Origin: Amycolatopsis sacchari
GTDB taxonomy: Bacteria > Actinomycetota > Actinomycetes > Mycobacteriales > Pseudonocardiaceae
DNA: 64,000 bases
Direction: 5' to 3'
Assembly (NCBI RefSeq): GCF_900114035.1
Contig: NZ_FORP01000001.1
Coordinates: forward strand, 620,001 to 684,000
The notes under the pieces were generated by a model. The model saw nothing but the letters and a program-made list of their open reading frames with translations, made no database searches and was not told the origin of the DNA. Positions 18,882 through 27,576 of the stretch are shown piece by piece. Each line of letters starts with the position of its first letter. The first letter of the stretch is position 1. The translations under genes and the position numbers were made by a program.

Positions 18882-20009
18882 TCAGCGTAGTTCGCGCGCG
18901 GGGTGCACACCGGTCAGCGCGAGCAGCCCGTCTTCGAGGGTGCCGGTGCTGTCGCAGTGCCGCGTCGCGGCCTCCGCCATCGCCTTCCAGCGCTGCGGTT
19001 CGGTGATGAGGGTCCGCACGGCGTCACCGAGTTCGGCGTCGGTTTCGCACACGATGGCCAGCCCCGCGTCGGCCATCAGCTCGGCGTTGGCGCGGCCGTG
19101 CGCGGCGATCGGGCGGTGCATGAGCACCGGGCGCCCGCACGCGAGGGCTTCCAGCCCGGTCGCGCCACCGGCGTTGGTGACCACGACGTCGGAGGCGATG
19201 GTGTACGCGGGCATCTCGTCGGTCCAGCCGAGCACACGCAGCCGGGGATCGGCCTCGGCCAGCGGCGCCAGCCGCCGCTGCAGCGCGGTGTTGCGCCCGC
19301 ACACCACGACCGGCACCACCTCCGGGTGCGCGGCCAGCAGCGCGCGGGCCGCGTCCTCGACGTCACCGAATCCGAGCGAGCCGCAGGAAACCAGCGCGAC
19401 GAACGCCCCGGGCGGCAGCCCCAGCCGTTCCCGGGCGGTGTCGCGGTCACCGGGGCGGAACGTGGCGCGCACCGGGGGTGCGGAAACCTCCACAGTGGAC
19501 TCCGGTACGCACGCCAGCGCGGGCGGTACGGCCTGCTCGTGCATCACGAACGTCAGGTCCAGCGAGCCGTAGACCCAGAACGGGTGCGGGGCGAAGTCGG
19601 AGATCCAGGCACCCGTCGGCATGGGCAGCCGGTCGTGGCGGCGCAGCCACTCCAGGCCGGCCGAGCCCAGCGGGTACGTCGAGAGCACCAGATCGGGTGC
19701 GTAGTCCTCCACGCGGCCCGCCAGGCGCCTGCCGCACCACGCGCCCACGAACCGCTTGGACGCGGTGGCGAACCACCGGTGCCGCCACAGCGAGCGGTAG
19801 AAGTACTCGTACAGCCACGGGGTGCGCTGCACGTTGGACACGTAGATCCAGCGGAACAGCGGCCCCACCCCGCTGCCCATGACGTCGAGCGTGTCCAGCC
19901 AGGCCACGTCCGCGTCCGGCCACAGCCGGTGCACGGCGTCCTCCAGCGCCCGGCCGGTCGCGTTGTGGCCTTCCCCCATGGCGGCCGAGACGACCAGCAC
20001 CCTGTTCAT
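18882..20009 (-). CDS. MGDG-synthase-like glycosyltransferase (GT28 fold)
   Basis: The protein has 375 residues from ATG 20009. The N-terminal part, VLVVSAAMGEGHNATGRALEDAV, matches the MGDG-synthase donor-independent half, with the Gly-rich GEGH loop. The C-terminal half has VSCGSLGFGDV, VVVCGRN, VLGWTDEMPAYTIASDVVVTNAGGATGLEALACGRPVLMH, the nucleotide-sugar site (residues about 270-320, quoted in part). Such enzymes add a sugar to diacylglycerol or other lipids at the membrane surface. The exact acceptor is unknown. Its start overlaps the DMT transporter stop (ATGA) and it precedes polX by 5 nt. Confidence 0.86.
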   Translation of the reverse strand: MNRVLVVSAAMGEGHNATGRALEDAVHRLWPDADVAWLDTLDVMGSGVGPLFRWIYVSNVQRTPWLYEYFYRSLWRHRWFATASKRFVGAWCGRRLAGRVEDYAPDLVLSTYPLGSAGLEWLRRHDRLPMPTGAWISDFAPHPFWVYGSLDLTFVMHEQAVPPALACVPESTVEVSAPPVRATFRPGDRDTARERLGLPPGAFVALVSCGSLGFGDVEDAARALLAAHPEVVPVVVCGRNTALQRRLAPLAEADPRLRVLGWTDEMPAYTIASDVVVTNAGGATGLEALACGRPVLMHRPIAAHGRANAELMADAGLAIVCETDAELGDAVRTLITEPQRWKAMAEAATRHCDSTGTLEDGLLALTGVHPARELR

Positions 20010-20926
20010 GCGGTCCCTTCCGGAGCGTCTTGCGGAGCGTCGGACTGCGCGGCGGCGAGGTGCTCGGCCCGGCTGGCCAGCATCGCGATGCCCACGAGGA
20101 TGACGATGCCTGCCAGGCCCTGCCCGGCCAGCGCGGCGGGATCGGCGTTCGCGGTCTCCCCCAGCCACCACACGCCGATGGCGACCCCGACGAGCGGGTC
20201 GAGCGCCGTGATCACCGCCAGCGCCGGGGTGAGGAACCGGCCCTGCTGGAACGTGTTCTGGCTGAGCAGGAAGCCCAGCGGGCCGACCACGCACACCAGG
20301 TACAGCGCCCAGTTGCGGAACGGCTCGTCCAGCCCCGCTCGCGCCTGGCCCGCCACGACCTTCATCAGGCCCGCGGTCACGCCGTAGAGGACCCCGGTGG
20401 CCACGGCGAGGCCGAGCACCCGCACGGAGTGGTGGGTCAGCAGCGACACGCCGAGCGCGACGACCGTCAGCGTGCCCAGCGCGATCGCCAGCGGCAGCGG
20501 GTGCGAGGACGGCGAGAAGCCCTGGGAGTCCCCGCTGGGGCGGGCGACGAGCAGGAACGCGGCGAGCCCGGCGATGCACACCAGCGCCCCGCCGACCATC
20601 ACGCGGTCCAGCGGCCGGCGTTCCAGGCGGGCGGAGAACACGCCCGCGAACATCAGGGAGGTGATCAGCAGGGGCTGCACGACCAGCAGGGGTGCGAAGG
20701 CGAGCGCGACCAGCTGCAGCGCCAGCCCGAGGCCGGTGGCGACCATGCCGATGAGCCACAGCGGCCGGTGGGCCAGCCCCCGCAGCAGTCCGGGGTCGAG
20801 GATCCGGCCGACCTCGACCTCCTTCGTCGCCCGCGCCTGCGCCGCGCTGGCCAGGCCCATGCTCGCCGCGCCGACGACGGCAGCGGGCACCGCCAGCAGC
20901 AGTGAGGTGCCGTCAGCCGACACCAT
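20006..20926 (-). CDS. DMT/EamA-type membrane transporter
   Basis: This 306-residue protein is almost entirely hydrophobic, with nine or ten membrane helices (for example LLLAVPAAVVGAASMGLASA, LIGMVATGLGLALQLVALAF, LYLVCVVGPLGFLLSQ, VITALDPLVGVAIGVWWLGE). The EamA internal duplication and the late DPLVGVAIGVWWLGE motif support a drug/metabolite transporter. It may move a nucleotide sugar or lipid precursor, since it is translationally coupled (4-bp overlap) to the glycosyltransferase. That coupling is seen; the substrate is inference. The C-terminal 25 residues are acidic and hydrophilic. Confidence 0.85.
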   Translation of the reverse strand: MVSADGTSLLLAVPAAVVGAASMGLASAAQARATKEVEVGRILDPGLLRGLAHRPLWLIGMVATGLGLALQLVALAFAPLLVVQPLLITSLMFAGVFSARLERRPLDRVMVGGALVCIAGLAAFLLVARPSGDSQGFSPSSHPLPLAIALGTLTVVALGVSLLTHHSVRVLGLAVATGVLYGVTAGLMKVVAGQARAGLDEPFRNWALYLVCVVGPLGFLLSQNTFQQGRFLTPALAVITALDPLVGVAIGVWWLGETANADPAALAGQGLAGIVILVGIAMLASRAEHLAAAQSDAPQDAPEGTA

Positions 20927-20979
20927 GCCCCCTCCACAAGGACTGGCAGAGTCGTTGCGCTGCCGACCTTACCGGGATT

Positions 20980-21411
20980 TCAGCCGCGGGAAACCCGGGA
21001 AACGCAGGCGAGCAGCTGCCGGCCGCGGGCCAGGCAGTCGGCGCAGATCACGGCGTCGCCGGGGACGCACCGCATCCGCGGCAGCGGGCGGCGCCGCCAC
21101 GGCAGGGCACGGCGGGAGTCGCGGTCGCAGAACTCGCAGGGCACACCGGGCGCGGTGACCAGGCGGGCGAGGTTCAGCTCACCGAGGAACCGCTCCTGCC
21201 CGTCCTGGCAGAGCAGGCTCCCCACCTCCAGGCAGTCGGGGCACACGGGGCCGCGCGGGCCGGGGGCGCGGTGCAGCCCCTCGGCGCCGGGCCTGCCGCA
21301 GAACCGGCAGGGCGCCGTGCGGCCGTTGACCAGGTACTCCGTGCTCTCGGCGCGCTCCCCGGGCTCAACGGTTTCGGTGACCCGGGTGAGGTCGATGGTT
21401 TCGGCAGTCAT
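20980..21411 (-). CDS. Small protein with two CxxC zinc knuckle pairs
   Basis: From ATG 21411 the product is 143 residues. It carries CRFCGRPG...CPDCLEVGSLLC and later CEFCDRDSRRALPWRRRPLPRMRCVPGDAVICADC (spans about residues 35-70 and 92-130). Each pair looks like a C4 zinc site, similar in style to the ClpX zinc-binding knuckle. I do not recognise a named family. It lies 53 bp upstream of the DMT transporter on the same strand, so it may lead that operon. It is divergent from the FtsX-type permease gene, with 156 bp between starts. Confidence 0.7.
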   Translation of the reverse strand: MTAETIDLTRVTETVEPGERAESTEYLVNGRTAPCRFCGRPGAEGLHRAPGPRGPVCPDCLEVGSLLCQDGQERFLGELNLARLVTAPGVPCEFCDRDSRRALPWRRRPLPRMRCVPGDAVICADCLARGRQLLACVSRVSRG

Positions 21412-21567
21412 GCCCCGCGTGTCCTTCCCCGATGCTCGCCCTGCACTCCCTACCGGGGTGTTCCACCGCCACCGCCAGGCAAAACACCCCTGCTCTCCGG
21501 TCACGCTCCGCAACGATTCGGCGGGTTTTCCCCGACCGGAAACACTTCCGGGGTAGCGTTTCGCGTC

Positions 21568-24147
21568 ATGCGAGAACCGAGGGGGGTCTCCCTGCCGTGG
21601 TCGCGCGCACCTCGCGCGGCGTTGTCGAGCAAGCTCACCCTCGTCGTGGCCGCGGTGACCGCCCTGCTGTCGTGCTTCCTGGCGACCTCGGCGGTGCTGA
21701 TCGGCTCGGCGGCGGGCGGGGCGGCACTGGACTACCAGGCCGCCACGGCGTGTCCCGACGCCTACGGCCCGGTGTTCTCCCGGGCCGGGCTGCGGGCCGA
21801 CCAGGCCCCGGCGGTGCTCGACGCGGTGCGGCGGCAGGCCGCGGCCCACGGTTTCCCGCAGCCGGTCGCCTCGATGTACAGCGGCGTGCTCTTCCCCGTG
21901 GACTTCGGTCCCGCGGCGGCCCGCAAGGTCGTGCTCGGCTACCGCGACGGCGGGCTCGACCAGGTGCGGCGGCTGCAGGACGGCGGCCGCCCGGGGCTGT
22001 GGGTCGGCGACGACCTGACGCGGTTCAGCCCGGTGCGGCCCGGTGACCCGGTGGACGTCCGGGGCGTGGCCCTGCCCGCGGTCGCCGGGGTGTACCACGC
22101 GCTGTCGGTGCCGCCGCCGCGCTGGTGGTGCTCGCAGCAGAACAACGCCACGGTCTACCTCTACGCCAACGACCCGCTGAACACGATCGTGTTCGCCAGC
22201 GACGAGGCCACCTTCCGGCAGACGGCCGGCACGCTGGGGCTGCCCACGCTCGCGAACTTCTACGTGTCCTTCTACCTCGACCCGCCGCGCACCCCGGCAC
22301 AGGCACGGGAGTACCTCGACCGCTCGCGCGCGCTGATCGCCGCCGTGGACGCGGATCTGCGGCAGCAGGGTCTGACCGACCCGGTGGCGATGCAGACGCC
22401 GTTCGCGCGGTCCGTGGAGATCGCCGAGCAGGCGCAGTCCAACGTGCTGGTGTCGATCCTGCCGCTGGCCGCGATCAGCGTGCTGGTCGGCTGCGGCGGG
22501 GTCGCGACGGTGGCGTTGCAGTGGTACCAGCGGCGCCGCCCGCAGGTGCGGCTGCTCGCGGCCCGTGGCGCGAGCCCGCCCGCGCTGGGTGGGCTCGCCG
22601 TGGCCGAGCTGGGCCTGCCCGTGGTGCTCGGCGGGATCGCGGGCATCGTGCTCGCCCGGTTCGGGCTGCCGCTCTACGCCCCGCCCGGCACGATCGCCGT
22701 CGGCTGGCAGGCCGCGGCGTTCGGGATCGCGCTGGGGGTGCTGCTGGTGGCGCTGGTCCTGCTCGGCGCGGTGGTCGCGCTGCGGGCGCACCGCGAGTTC
22801 CAGGTGGGTACCCGGCCGGGACGCGGGCTGAGCAGGCGCGTGCTGGCGCTGCTGCCGTGGGAGCTGGTCACCGCGGGCCTGGCGGTGCTGGGCTGGAGCC
22901 GGCTCGCCGACTACGGCGCGTCCTCGCGGCTGGGCACCCCGCTGCCGCAGATCAACCCGCTGGCGCTGACGTACCCGGTGTTCGTGGTGCTCACCGCCGG
23001 GCTCGTCGCCGCCCGCGTCGTGTGGCTGCTGCTGCGGGCCTCACACCGCGTGCGCTGGTGGTCCAAACCGCCGCTGCAGCTGGCGATCCGCCGCCTCGCC
23101 GGTGCCCGCGCGCCCGTGACGGGCGTGCTCGTGATCGGGGTGCTCGCCATCGGCACGCTCGCCGCGGGCAGCGGCATCGCGCAGGGCCAGCGCGCCGCGC
23201 TCGACACCAAGTCCGGCATCCTCGTCGGCGCCACGAGCCGGGTGGACACCGAAACCAAGGTGGGGCTGGGCCAGACGCCGCTGCCGGAGGCGGTGCGCGA
23301 CACGAGCACGGTCACCGGGCGCACGAGCGGCACCGGCAGCGTCGTGCTCGTCGTCGACCCCGCCACCTTCGCCGGTGCCGCCTACCTCGGGCCGCTGCGC
23401 GAGCGCATCACCGAGCTGTTGCCGCGGCTGAACCAGCCCGCCGGCGGTGGCCTGCCCGCACTGCGGATCGGGCACGCCCCGACGGCCCTGCCCGGGCTGC
23501 CGCCCGCGGTGCCCATCGCCGACCTGCCGTGGTTCCCGTTGCTGGGCAACAATCCCGGCTATGTCGTGTCCCGTACGGCGCTGACCCCCGCGCAGCTGGC
23601 CGCGATCCCCCAGTGGACCGTGCTGTCGCGGACGCCGCTGGACCAGCTCTCCGCCGCGCTGTCGGCCGCCGACCTGGTGCAGGTCAACCGGACCAGCCAG
23701 GAGGGGGCGCTGGACGCGCTGCCGTTCTACGTCGTGGAGTGGACCTTCTCGTTCGTCACCGTGCTGGGCGGCGTCCTCGGCGTGGTCGCGGTGCTGGCGC
23801 TGCTGGTGGCCGTCGAGGTGCGGCGGCGGCAGAACGCGCTGGCGGGCGCGCTCGTGCTGCGCATGGGCATGCGGGTGCGGACGTTGTTCGGCAGCCACCT
23901 GATCGAACTCGGCCTGCTCGCGGGACTCGCCGCGGTCGCGGGTGTCGCGTGTGGACTCGCGGTGGCCGGGCTGGCGGTGCCGCGGTTCGACCCGGTGCGC
24001 TGGCTGGCGCCCCGGTCCGCACTGCCCGACCAGACCCTGTTCGTGCTCGCCGTGGCCGGGGCCGGACTGGCCGTCGTGCTGCTGGCGGGCTGGCTCGCGG
24101 TGCGCAGCGTCCGCACCGCCAGGACCGCGGAGCTGCTGCGTGGCTGA
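21568..24147 (+). CDS. FtsX-family ABC transporter permease (large, two-module)
   Basis: From ATG 21568 the protein is 859 residues. It has an N-terminal helix (LTLVVAAVTALLSCFLATSAVLIGS), a long extracytoplasmic domain with several Cys (residues 55-290), and helices around 300-450. A second extracytoplasmic region follows (about 520-690) and then a final FtsX core near the C-terminus (FSFVTVLGGVLGVVAVLALLVAVEVRRRQ, then two more helices). This MacB/FtsX layout is used in exporters and envelope-stress systems. Two ATPase genes follow with overlaps (8 nt and 4 nt), forming one operon. The substrate is unknown. Confidence 0.87.
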   Translation: MREPRGVSLPWSRAPRAALSSKLTLVVAAVTALLSCFLATSAVLIGSAAGGAALDYQAATACPDAYGPVFSRAGLRADQAPAVLDAVRRQAAAHGFPQPVASMYSGVLFPVDFGPAAARKVVLGYRDGGLDQVRRLQDGGRPGLWVGDDLTRFSPVRPGDPVDVRGVALPAVAGVYHALSVPPPRWWCSQQNNATVYLYANDPLNTIVFASDEATFRQTAGTLGLPTLANFYVSFYLDPPRTPAQAREYLDRSRALIAAVDADLRQQGLTDPVAMQTPFARSVEIAEQAQSNVLVSILPLAAISVLVGCGGVATVALQWYQRRRPQVRLLAARGASPPALGGLAVAELGLPVVLGGIAGIVLARFGLPLYAPPGTIAVGWQAAAFGIALGVLLVALVLLGAVVALRAHREFQVGTRPGRGLSRRVLALLPWELVTAGLAVLGWSRLADYGASSRLGTPLPQINPLALTYPVFVVLTAGLVAARVVWLLLRASHRVRWWSKPPLQLAIRRLAGARAPVTGVLVIGVLAIGTLAAGSGIAQGQRAALDTKSGILVGATSRVDTETKVGLGQTPLPEAVRDTSTVTGRTSGTGSVVLVVDPATFAGAAYLGPLRERITELLPRLNQPAGGGLPALRIGHAPTALPGLPPAVPIADLPWFPLLGNNPGYVVSRTALTPAQLAAIPQWTVLSRTPLDQLSAALSAADLVQVNRTSQEGALDALPFYVVEWTFSFVTVLGGVLGVVAVLALLVAVEVRRRQNALAGALVLRMGMRVRTLFGSHLIELGLLAGLAAVAGVACGLAVAGLAVPRFDPVRWLAPRSALPDQTLFVLAVAGAGLAVVLLAGWLAVRSVRTARTAELLRG

Positions 24148-24817
24148 CAGCGTTTTCCAGTTGGACCGGATCGGCGTGGACTACCCGACCCCGGCCGGGA
24201 TGGTGACCGGCCTGCACGAGGTGACCCTGGACGTGCCCCGCGCGGGCATCACGGTGTTCGCGGGCCCGTCGGGCTCGGGCAAGTCGACGCTGCTGCGCGT
24301 GCTGGGCCTGTTCGAACGGCCCGCCCGCGGCGTGCTGCGCTTCGACGGCGTCGACACCGGGCCGCTGCGGCATTCCGCGCGGCGCGCGCTGCGGCGGGAG
24401 CAGCTGGGCCTGGTGTTCCAGAACCCCGTGGAGAACCTGCTGGACTACCTCAGCGTCGGCGACAACCTGCGTGCGGCGGCGCAGTCGGCGCGCCGCACGT
24501 GCGAGCCGGAGGAGATCCTGGCGCAGCTGGGGCTGGGCGGCACCGGGGACTGGCCCATCTCGGCGCTGTCGGGCGGGCAGCAGCAGCGGCTGGCGTTCGG
24601 CTGCGCGCTCGCCCGCGGCTCCTCGGTGATCCTCGCCGACGAACCGACCTCGCAGCTGGACGAGGCGTCCGCCGACCTCGTGCTGGACACCCTGCGCTAC
24701 CTCGCCGAGCGGGAGTTCGCGGTGCTCGTCGCCTCGCACGACGACCGGCTCGTCGCCCTGGGCGACCGGGTGGCGCGGCTGCGGGACGGACGACTGGAAG
24801 GGATCGAGCGGCGATGA
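24140..24817 (+). CDS. ABC transporter ATP-binding protein (FtsE/LolD type), first copy
   Basis: The 225-residue ATPase shows Walker A GPSGSGKSTLLRVLGL, Q-loop LGLVFQNPVENLLDYLSV, signature LSGGQQQRLAFGCALARG, Walker B VILADEPTSQLDEAS and switch His in VASHDDRL. GTG 24140 overlaps the permease stop by 8 nt, which indicates translational coupling. It is the size normal for LolD/MacB-type ATPases. It partners the large permease; a second, different ATPase gene follows at once. Confidence 0.92.
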   Translation: MADSVFQLDRIGVDYPTPAGMVTGLHEVTLDVPRAGITVFAGPSGSGKSTLLRVLGLFERPARGVLRFDGVDTGPLRHSARRALRREQLGLVFQNPVENLLDYLSVGDNLRAAAQSARRTCEPEEILAQLGLGGTGDWPISALSGGQQQRLAFGCALARGSSVILADEPTSQLDEASADLVLDTLRYLAEREFAVLVASHDDRLVALGDRVARLRDGRLEGIERR

Positions 24818-25467
24818 CCACCCCCGTGTTGCACGCACTCGGACTGCGCCGCCGCTTCCGCCACCCCAGCGGCGACGTCGAAGTCCTGCGAGGCCTGGAA
24901 CTCTCGGTCGACGCCGGGGAACTCGTGACCGTCTCCGGGCGCTCCGGCTCCGGCAAGAGCGCGCTGCTGGCACTGCTCGGCGGGTTCGACGAGCCCGACG
25001 CCGGGCGCGTCCTGCTGGCGGGCGAACCCATCGACGGCGCCCCGCCGTGGCACACCTGCGCCGTGCTGCCGCAGGCGCTCGGGCTCGCGCAGGAACTCAC
25101 CGTCGCCGAGAACGTCGCGCTGCCGCTGCGGTTGCGCCCCAGCGGTGACGACGTCGAGCGGCGGGTCGGCGAGCTGCTGGACCTCCTCGGCGTGGCGCAC
25201 CTGGCCGACCGCTACCCCGGGGAGGTGTCCTTCGGGCAGCAGCAGCGGGTCGCGCTGGCCCGCGCGGTCTCCGGACGGCCGAAGGTGCTGCTGACCGACG
25301 AGCCCACCGCGCACCTCGACGCGGCGAGCACCCCCGCGGTGCTGGGGCTGCTGCGCCGGTGCGCGGCCGAGGGCGCGGCGGTCATCGTCGCCACCCACGA
25401 CGACGCGGTGCACGCCATCGCCGACCGGCGGGTGCGGCTGGCCGACGGCGTCCTCTCCACGGTGTGA
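24814..25467 (+). CDS. ABC transporter ATP-binding protein, second copy
   Basis: The 217-residue ATPase has Walker A GRSGSGKSALLALLGGF, Q-loop CAVLPQALGLAQEL, Walker B VLLTDEPTAHLDAAS and switch His VATHDDAVHA. Its signature motif is VSFGQQQRVALARAV, so the usual LSGGQ core reads SFGQQ. The second position Ser and the final Gln pair are kept, but one Gly is replaced by Phe. It overlaps the previous ATPase by ATGA. The two ATPases are clearly diverged, so with one permease they could form a heterodimeric motor, as in some two-domain exporters. Confidence 0.9.
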   Translation: MTTPVLHALGLRRRFRHPSGDVEVLRGLELSVDAGELVTVSGRSGSGKSALLALLGGFDEPDAGRVLLAGEPIDGAPPWHTCAVLPQALGLAQELTVAENVALPLRLRPSGDDVERRVGELLDLLGVAHLADRYPGEVSFGQQQRVALARAVSGRPKVLLTDEPTAHLDAASTPAVLGLLRRCAAEGAAVIVATHDDAVHAIADRRVRLADGVLSTV

Positions 25468-25486
25468 TCACTCCGTAGACTGCCGG

Positions 25487-26569
25487 GTGATGCGACGGTA
25501 TCGGTGGTGGATCGGCGGGGGCGTTCTGCTGTTCGTGGTGGTGCTCGCCGGGATCTTCGTGTTTTCCGGGCCGGGCACGCCACCGGGGCCGGTCAAGCGC
25601 CCCGGGCCGCCCGGCACCGGTCCGCTGACCATCGTCTCGCTCGGCGACAGCACCCTGTCCGGGGAGGGTGCGGGCGACTACACCCCCGACACCAACGGCA
25701 CGAACGGCGACTGGTGCCACCGCTCCCCCCACGCCGCCGTGTTCCAGACCGACGTGCCCGGCATCGTGGAGAAGCGCAACCTCGCCTGCTCCGGCGCGCC
25801 CGCCGCGCAGGTCGCGCTCGGGGACGTCAAGCAGTGGACCGAACCGTCGCAGGCCGGGCAGCTGGCGAACCTCGTGCGTGACCACCGGGTGGCGGTCGTG
25901 GTGGTCGCCGTCGGCGCCAACGACGACCCGCACTTCTCGGCGTTGATCTCGCAGTGCTTCCAGGCGTGGTTCCTCTCCGGCAACGGCCCGTGCAGCACCT
26001 CGATCAGGGCGGACTGGCAGCGGCGCATCGACGCCATGGTGCCCAAGGTCGTCTCGGCGCTGGCGGACGTCAAGACCGTGCTCGCGCGCGCCGGGTACCA
26101 GCCGGAGGACTACCAGCTGGTGCTGCAGTCCTACGCCGCGCCGATCGGCCCGGACATCCCGCCGGACCTGCAGAACCTCAACGGCTGCCCGTTCCGCACC
26201 GAGGACCTGCGGTGGGTGCGGGACGAAGGCGTGCTCACCCTGTCCGCCGGGCTCGCCAAGGCCGCGACGCAGGCCGGCGCGCGCTTCCTGGACCTCTCGC
26301 GGGCGGGCCGCGGGCACGAGGCGTGCAGCGGCGGGGCCGACCCGGGCAAGGAATGGTTCAGCAGGCTCACGCTCCGGCTCAACGACCTCACCGACGCCGA
26401 CCGCGCCGGCCACGCGCTGCAGGAGTCCTTCCACCCCAACGCGAACGGCCACGCCGAGATCGGCCGCTGCCTCACGGAGTTCCTCGCGACCGCGTTGCCC
26501 TCGGCGGCGTGCCTGGCCGGCAGCGACGGCGATCTGCACGCCGCCGCCACCGTGCCCGCCGCCGGCTAG
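25487..26569 (+). CDS. Secreted or membrane-anchored SGNH/GDSL hydrolase
   Basis: The 360-residue protein has an N-terminal membrane helix (WWIGGGVLLFVVVLAGIFVF), a Pro/Gly-rich linker, then an SGNH domain. The blocks are IVSLGDSTLSGEGAGDY (catalytic Ser), VVAVGANDDPHF (Gly and Asn oxyanion) and ESFHPNANGHAEIG (catalytic His). Several cysteines suggest disulphides outside the cell. The GDST-L-SGEGAG form is typical of actinobacterial secreted lipases/esterases. The start could be GTG 25487 or ATG 25490. It lies 19 bp after the ABC operon on the same strand, so it may be co-transcribed. It overlaps the following convergent gene by 4 bp. Confidence 0.87.
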   Translation: MMRRYRWWIGGGVLLFVVVLAGIFVFSGPGTPPGPVKRPGPPGTGPLTIVSLGDSTLSGEGAGDYTPDTNGTNGDWCHRSPHAAVFQTDVPGIVEKRNLACSGAPAAQVALGDVKQWTEPSQAGQLANLVRDHRVAVVVVAVGANDDPHFSALISQCFQAWFLSGNGPCSTSIRADWQRRIDAMVPKVVSALADVKTVLARAGYQPEDYQLVLQSYAAPIGPDIPPDLQNLNGCPFRTEDLRWVRDEGVLTLSAGLAKAATQAGARFLDLSRAGRGHEACSGGADPGKEWFSRLTLRLNDLTDADRAGHALQESFHPNANGHAEIGRCLTEFLATALPSAACLAGSDGDLHAAATVPAAG

Positions 26570-26991
26570 AACGACCCGAGGTCCGCCGACAGCCAGTGCT
26601 CCGGCCGCATCGAGATGATCACCGATTCGCCGAGCTCGGTGCGTTCGTACTCGACGAAGGCGTCCACCTTGTCCGGCGGCAGGTAGCGGGCGGCCATCTC
26701 GCGCGACCGTTCCAGCGAGCCGGGCTCGATGCCGGTGACGGGCCCTTCGACCGACACGTACCGCACGGTCGGCTCGACCCGCTCCACCATGATGCTGAAC
26801 CGGCCGGCGGCGCGGATCGCCCGCGTCTTCCGGGAATCCGGGCCGGTGGAGATCCACAGCTCGCCGCCCGGCGTGTACTGGTACCAGATGGGGACGGTCA
26901 GCGGCGCCCGGTCGGGCTGCCACGCCACCGCCAGCGCGCCCACGTGGGGCTCGGCCAGGAATCGCTCTCGTTCTTCCACAGACAACGCCAT
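26566..26991 (-). CDS. Split-barrel flavin-binding protein (PNPOx / F420-dependent family)
   Basis: The 141-residue protein has the split beta-barrel layout: MALSVEERERFLAEPHVGALAVAW, PLTVPIWYQYTPGGELWISTG, KTRAIRAAGRFSIMVE and YVSVEGPVTGIE. Such small proteins bind FMN or F420 and reduce various compounds or merely bind cofactor. The exact cofactor cannot be told from sequence. It is a single gene, convergent with the SGNH hydrolase. Confidence 0.84.
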   Translation of the reverse strand: MALSVEERERFLAEPHVGALAVAWQPDRAPLTVPIWYQYTPGGELWISTGPDSRKTRAIRAAGRFSIMVERVEPTVRYVSVEGPVTGIEPGSLERSREMAARYLPPDKVDAFVEYERTELGESVIISMRPEHWLSADLGSF

Positions 26992-27031
26992 GCCGCGACG
27001 CTACCGCTTCCCACCGACAGTTCCGGCGGGT

Positions 27032-27331
27032 TCACAGGTCGAGCGCCGCGCGCAGCGCCGCGTCGATCTCGTCCTGCACGGCGGGCTCGATCTCGGCGAC
27101 CCGCTCGGTGAGCCAGCCCCGGTACAGCCGGGTGAGGAACAGGGTCGAGACCCAGAACCGCGAGTCCAGCGCGACGCCGAGGATGTCCTGCGGGTCCTGT
27201 TCGAGCAGTTCGGTGCCCAGCAGCCACGGGCGTTCGGACTCGTTGACGCCGTCGGAGGACAGGATCAGCACGGTGCGCTCGCGCGCGGGCTGCGTCGGCG
27301 GACGGTACGTCCAGACCTCACCCCTCCGCAC
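27032..27331 (-). CDS. MazF/PemK-like endoribonuclease toxin
   Basis: The 99-residue product starts MRRGEVWTYRPP, the usual MazF opening, followed by ERTVLILSSDGVNE and a compact beta-barrel ending in ALRAALDL. MazF proteins cut mRNA at short sites when freed from the antitoxin. The GTG start at 27331 overlaps the upstream antitoxin gene by 14 nt, typical of a type II toxin-antitoxin pair. It is somewhat shorter than the typical 110 residues and some loop residues differ, so activity needs testing. Confidence 0.78.
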   Translation of the reverse strand: MRRGEVWTYRPPTQPARERTVLILSSDGVNESERPWLLGTELLEQDPQDILGVALDSRFWVSTLFLTRLYRGWLTERVAEIEPAVQDEIDAALRAALDL

Positions 27332-27551
27332 GCAGCTCCTTCTCCGCGGCGGCGACCTCGGCCTCGTCGGTGACCGCGAGACCCTCGGCCTCCGCGGACG
27401 GGCGGGCCGCCCGGTACCCGGTGCGCACCGCCTCGCGGCGCGCCGCCTTCGACAGCCACGACGACAACGACACCCCGTGCGCCTTCGCGGCGCGCTCCGC
27501 GTACTCGACCGCGGACGCGTCCAGCGACAGGGTCACCTTCCGAGTTGCCAT
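27318..27551 (-). CDS. Ribbon-helix-helix antitoxin partner
   Basis: The 77-residue protein begins MATRKVTLSLDASAVEYAERAAKAHG and continues VSLSSWLSKAARREA, an RHH-type DNA-binding region. An acidic Ala/Glu-rich tail (DEAEVAAAEKELRAEG) could bind the toxin. It precedes the MazF-like gene and overlaps it by 14 nt. TACGAT ahead of an AAAGG ribosome site immediately before the ATG could give the pair its own promoter. Such antitoxins usually repress that promoter. Confidence 0.76.
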   Translation of the reverse strand: MATRKVTLSLDASAVEYAERAAKAHGVSLSSWLSKAARREAVRTGYRAARPSAEAEGLAVTDEAEVAAAEKELRAEG

Positions 27552-27576
27552 ACCTTTTATCGTACCGCTGCTACGG

